Origin: Bremerella sp. TYQ1
GTDB lineage: Bacteria > Planctomycetota > Planctomycetia > Pirellulales > Pirellulaceae
DNA length: 64,000 bases
Direction: 5' to 3'
Assembly: GCF_020150455.1 (NCBI RefSeq)
Contig: NZ_CP083740.1
Coordinates: forward strand, 5,973,001 to 6,037,000
Shown: in pieces, positions 62,001 to 64,000 of the stretch
Layout: each line of letters opens with the position of its first letter
Numbering within the stretch: position 1 is the first letter of the stretch
Notes under the pieces: generated by a model
Seen by the model: the letters and a program-made list of their open reading frames with translations, nothing else
Database searches by the model: none
What the model was told of the DNA's origin: nothing
Translations under genes and position numbers: made by a program

Positions 62001-63157
62001 GTGGCGTTCAGCCTGACTTCGACTCGCTGATCGAACTGATCACAACGACGGTGGAACCAGAATCGTGGGAAGAACTGGGGGGTCCTGGTTCGGTCGCTCC
62101 ATTCGCTACGAACCTTAGCCTGGTTGTCAGCCAGACTCAGGAAGTGCACGACCGACTCGCCGACCTCTTGGCTCAGCTGCGACGTCTGCAAGACCTTCAG
62201 GTCACCATCGAAGTTCGCTTCATCACGCTGACCGACAACTTCTTCGAGCGTATCGGTGTCGACTTCGACTTCGAGCTCAACGATAACTCGGACGGCCCAA
62301 GCCCAACCGGTAGCCCTAGTGTGACGGTCGGTTTGAACGAGTACGATCCTGTGAACGGCCCTGTGTTCACGGAAGACTTGGACCTTCAGTTCACACAGCA
62401 GATGTTTGCTAACACGGTTCCTGCGGTCGGTGGTCTTATCCAACCGGCAGGTGCTCAGTTTGGCTTCGCCATGCTGTCGGACATCGAAGCTTACTTCGTG
62501 ATGCAGGCCGCCCAGGGTGACTTGCGATCGAACGTGATGCAAGCTCCTAAGGTTACGCTGTTCAACGGTCAAACGGCATTCGTGTCGGATACCACGCAAA
62601 CCCCGTTCGTCACGAGCGTGGTCCCTGTCGTGGGTGACTTTGCCGCCGCACAGCAGCCGGTCATTGTGGTTCTCAACGAAGGTACTTCGCTCAGCGTTCA
62701 AGCGGTTGTCTCGCCAGACCGTCGCTTTGTCCGCCTGACGCTGGTACCATTCTTCAGCCGTATCGGAAACGTCGAAGAGTTCACCTTTGAAGGAACGACC
62801 AGCAGTCGTACCGACTCGACGGTGACCGATCCTGACGCTCCGGATGGCGGTTCGACCGAAGATGAAGAGGAAGAAACCACTTCCGGTACCACGATTCAGC
62901 TGCCGCAGTTCTCCTTCGTGACAGTGAGCACGACGGTGAGTGTGCCGGACGGCGGTACGGTGCTCTTGGGTGGTATTAAGCGTCTGAGCGAAGAACGTCG
63001 CGAACGCGGTATTCCGGTCTTCAGTAAGCTGCCGTACATCAACCGACTGTTCCGTAATGTGGGTATCGGCCGCGAAACCCAAAGCCTCATGATGATGGTG
63101 ACTCCTCGAATCATCATCCAAGAGGAAGAAGAAGCCAAACTCGGCTTCACCAACTAA
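59015..63157 (+). CDS. Type II/IV secretin with long N-terminal repeat region (PilQ-like)
   Basis: A 1380-residue outer-membrane channel protein. A hydrophobic export segment lies near residues 31-50 (LTAGLIAVLCFSTGKGVVA). Residues 60-600 hold several helical repeats of the pattern ARxALxxGDxxxAxxLxxQA. A coiled coil is near 640-700. An STN-like part is near 800-870 (VDVKFNKQSLQSVMETLG), a Gly-rich linker near 915-1005, and the secretin domain from about 1010 to the end (LQVTIEVRFITLTDNFFERIG, then IPVFSKLPYINRLFR). PilQ is usually about half as long. The ATG at 59015 has AAGGA upstream. It has its own promoter region and terminator. Confidence 0.9.
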   Translation: MNHSRTIPKHMDRRLPQVQTRRVALNLATRVLTAGLIAVLCFSTGKGVVANPLTEIELVTTMTATGQQQGSLYDQQKQEEVLRNARAAMRAGDYQRAGSLIEQAKSFNAPGDPAFSKFRDTPEKAAQDLADLQGAKSNPDYVGQKLLGQSPDMQQQMAAEALARGKAALESGQTMSALNYYQQAAKAGPNFQSAGYSVMAFRRDLEQAGVQGAMLGGDVAAAPQATTPTRLPSVSETPEPSTTANPYMAASGAQGNAETARRMLLQARLELARGNVALSEKLVRQVNGLGLVYPAHQDSPENVDYLIRKVNQVSASPVGPQSAYQFGEVLLQQAEGLMLYGQYDLAEQMTRQVQSMNLDFQRARVTPDRLMTEITRRRSGQSGGQQASPQVPDNIAGNARAKEQAILVQAKAALDRGDIGTAEAFTKQASTLGNGSYQQGDLRPDLLMLEIQRAKASSPVRHASGTQSQGGAGFPVAQGLYNPQNDDTRNMPASAQQGATGQAGMRYLQEGEQALAAGDKMKARKLFEEAWKYENQLEPGARQRLQDFLQYQTNPVTSGVAQTSNPSPLAEIDARQQVLLRQMIAEVTRGQSQADAMREVDPKGALDKLKTVRKTVDESAIDAVGKKQLLSRVDRSIESLETYIDMNKSQIELDERNAALKKEIKDERDYKLEVDNKLAEMVEQFNELMDQQRWQEAEVLARQAREMDPENPVVQTLIWKSKFARRTYQNLALQDQKEEAVWATLQDVENSAIPFNDSNPIRFGDAKEWADMTERRRRWLAENSQISEDEVEIRKALKTKVDVKFNKQSLQSVMETLGSMVGINVMLDPRGLQAEGVTYDTEITINMQQAVRLDSALNHILQPLRLSYVIRDEALVITSESFRSRNVYQKVYNVADLVLPIPNFVPSYNMGLPGAIKAAYESQGLAGSPAGTMGGTNPMSLFAQGEDLSSSSALAQVPNGFIPGLSGGGPPVSGQAQGNMGFGPGGGVGGAGGFGGGVQPDFDSLIELITTTVEPESWEELGGPGSVAPFATNLSLVVSQTQEVHDRLADLLAQLRRLQDLQVTIEVRFITLTDNFFERIGVDFDFELNDNSDGPSPTGSPSVTVGLNEYDPVNGPVFTEDLDLQFTQQMFANTVPAVGGLIQPAGAQFGFAMLSDIEAYFVMQAAQGDLRSNVMQAPKVTLFNGQTAFVSDTTQTPFVTSVVPVVGDFAAAQQPVIVVLNEGTSLSVQAVVSPDRRFVRLTLVPFFSRIGNVEEFTFEGTTSSRTDSTVTDPDAPDGGSTEDEEEETTSGTTIQLPQFSFVTVSTTVSVPDGGTVLLGGIKRLSEERRERGIPVFSKLPYINRLFRNVGIGRETQSLMMMVTPRIIIQEEEEAKLGFTN

Positions 63158-63190
63158 CGCCACAGTCGGCAATCAAGCTATGACCTCCTG

Positions 63191-63231
63191 CCGCCGTGGA
63201 ATGTCTTCGGACTTCCACGGCGGTATTTTTT
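63191..63231 (+). terminator. Rho-independent terminator of the secretin gene
   Basis: CCGCCGTGGAA (63191-63201) and TTCCACGGCGG (63213-63223) form a perfect 11-bp stem with an 11-base loop, followed by TATTTTTT. Confidence 0.92.
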
Positions 63232-63306
63232 GCGCGCTGCTCGGGGGTTGGAATACAATGGGGTTTGCTCCGTGCTGGCCTTGGAAGTTGACGTGCCGAT
63301 CGAAGT

Positions 63307-63721
63307 GTTCAGTTTTCAGTGTTCCGTTTTCAGTAAGAGGGAGGAAAGACGAATTGGCTTACCAGTCGTTTGAAGACCTTGAAGTTTGGAAACGATCCTG
63401 CAAACTAGCTGTCGAGATCTATGCGTCATTACAGGCCTGTCGCGACTTCGCACTCCGAGATCAAATGCAGAAGTCGGCTGTGTCCGTGGCCAGCAACATT
63501 GCCGAAGGTTCCGAACGGGGCGGGAAAGACTTCATCCGCTTCCTGAAGATCGCCCAAGGCTCGGCTGCTGAGTTGAGAACCCAATGTTACATTGCCGCAC
63601 GTGTGGGGGTGATCTCTCACAAAGACCAAACAAGATTCGTGTCAGAGCTAAAACGATTTCCCGTATGCTAACCAGTCTGGCACAATCTCTTACTGAAAAC
63701 CGAACACTGAAAACTGAAAAC
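63307..63721 (+). mobile_element. IVS-like cassette: four-helix-bundle gene between 31-bp inverted repeats
   Basis: The left end 63307-63337 and right end 63689-63719 are inverted copies that match at 29 of 31 positions; each is built of TTTTCAGT-like units, such as CTGAAAAC on one strand. Between them lies a gene of the S23/intervening-sequence four-helix-bundle family. Known 23S rRNA intervening sequences have the same plan: complementary ends that fold into a stem and an inner open frame for this protein. Here the cassette is not in rRNA but between a secretin gene and a DUF423 gene. The right end reaches to five bases before the next start codon. Confidence 0.6.
63354..63671 (+). CDS. Four-helix-bundle protein (S23/IVS family), C-terminus frameshifted
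   Basis: From a TTG at 63354 (with GGGAGGAAAG upstream) this codes 105 residues. The family pattern is clear: SFEDLEVWKRSCKLAVEIY, then ALRDQMQKSAVSVASNIAEG, then FIRFLKIAQGSAAELRTQ. The frame ends ELKRFPVC. In the next frame the DNA continues ISRMLTSLAQSLTENRTLK to a stop at 63722-63724, which is the usual family ending after EL. One base seems missing near 63648-63652. The protein fits the fold of proteins coded in 23S rRNA intervening sequences and of retroelement accessory protein Avd. Confidence 0.8.
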   Translation: MAYQSFEDLEVWKRSCKLAVEIYASLQACRDFALRDQMQKSAVSVASNIAEGSERGGKDFIRFLKIAQGSAAELRTQCYIAARVGVISHKDQTRFVSELKRFPVC

Positions 63722-63726
63722 TAACA

Positions 63727-64000
63727 ATGTCCAAATTTGTCTTGTTTCTAGGCGTTCTGTTTGCCCTTACCGCGGTCGTGGCGGGAGCGATGGAGCATAT
63801 GGTTCGTGACATGATCGTGGAAGCAACGTCCAGTGGCGAGCCTGCCGAAGGAGAGCTTTCCGATCCGGCCCCCAACGCGGAAGCGGCTAAGCGGCTTTCG
63901 CAGTACGAGACCGGGGTGAAGTACCACATGTACCACGGACTCGCGATGATCGGGCTGGGGCTCACCATGGCCGTTTCCGCCAGAGGTCAAGTCATCGGCT
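63727..64000 (+). CDS. DUF423 family membrane protein, 3' end outside window
   Basis: The first 91 residues of a paralogue of the protein at 25219-25719: an N-terminal helix (FVLFLGVLFALTAVVAGAM), a polar loop with an acidic stretch, and the family motif YETGVKYHMYHGLAMIGLG. The frame is open at the window edge. The ATG at 63727 is five bases past the right repeat of the cassette and has no Shine-Dalgarno sequence, because the repeat occupies that place. Confidence 0.85.
   Translation, partial: MSKFVLFLGVLFALTAVVAGAMEHMVRDMIVEATSSGEPAEGELSDPAPNAEAAKRLSQYETGVKYHMYHGLAMIGLGLTMAVSARGQVIG

Noticed and set aside
59462..63172. A 1236-codon open frame on the minus strand across the secretin gene
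   Set aside because: It is the antisense of a well-supported secretin gene, with His/Arg/Leu-rich composition and no domain. It arises from the codon use of the real gene.

Overview
The window most likely comes from a planctomycete of the Pirellula/Blastopirellula/Bremerella group. The evidence is four DUF1559 pseudopilin-like genes with the family's prepilin-type N-terminus, a 16S rRNA gene with its own promoter and terminator and no 23S/5S beside it, a 16S 5' end reading AGGGTTTGAT, and many planctomycete-style lipoproteins. lptogether with kdsB, a TolC-type factor, OpgG/OpgH and a secretin, the gene content implies a Gram-negative-type envelope. Species cannot be fixed from sequence reading alone.

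Layout. 1-5.5 kb: 3' end of rpsA with a strong terminator, a DUF4259 gene, an RpoD-family sigma factor, apt, and a divergent egtD-egtB pair for ergothioneine. 6-10.4 kb: opgG-opgH for periplasmic glucans, overlapping by 13 bp. 10.5-14.1 kb: a helical-repeat-like protein, an exported metallophosphoesterase, a small membrane protein and a methyltransferase. 14.6-16.6 kb: solitary 16S rRNA on the minus strand with promoter, boxA-like site, possible processing stem and terminator. 16.9-19 kb: thioredoxin-like protein, DUF2314 lipoprotein and a Tat-exported sugar isomerase-like protein. 19-25.7 kb: a XylR-type regulator divergent from a run of three DUF1559 genes, each followed by a lipoprotein, then a DUF423 membrane protein. 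Two copies of a 38-bp element mark the upstream regions of the two DUF1559 units.

25.7-35.2 kb: glmS, kdsB, pyrG, DUF1844, a fourth DUF1559 gene with a 43-residue lipoprotein downstream, solitary mraZ with two palindromic sites, a FabF-like synthase, a small unknown protein and tRNA-Leu(GAG). 35.3-45.5 kb: a GAF/SpoIIE phosphatase, an unknown small protein, pntAa-pntAb-pntB, rplM-rpsI, tmk-holB, and a WYL regulator whose start lies inside the end of a TolC-like gene. 47.7-51.9 kb: a small helical protein, a DUF892 ferritin-like gene behind two dyads, and a GH38-like protein that seems to have lost its catalytic Asp.

52-63.2 kb: a pilMNOPQ-like cluster for a type IV pilus or related machine. 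It has a PilM-PilN-like fusion, two inner-membrane proteins rich in Met and Gly, and a 1380-residue secretin with a long repeat-containing N-terminal region. The last kilobase holds a roughly 415-bp cassette: a four-helix-bundle (S23/IVS-type) gene bounded by 31-bp inverted repeats and carrying an apparent C-terminal frameshift. It sits directly in front of a second DUF423 gene that runs off the window. The cassette and the shared 38-bp DUF1559 element are the two observations most worth pursuing.
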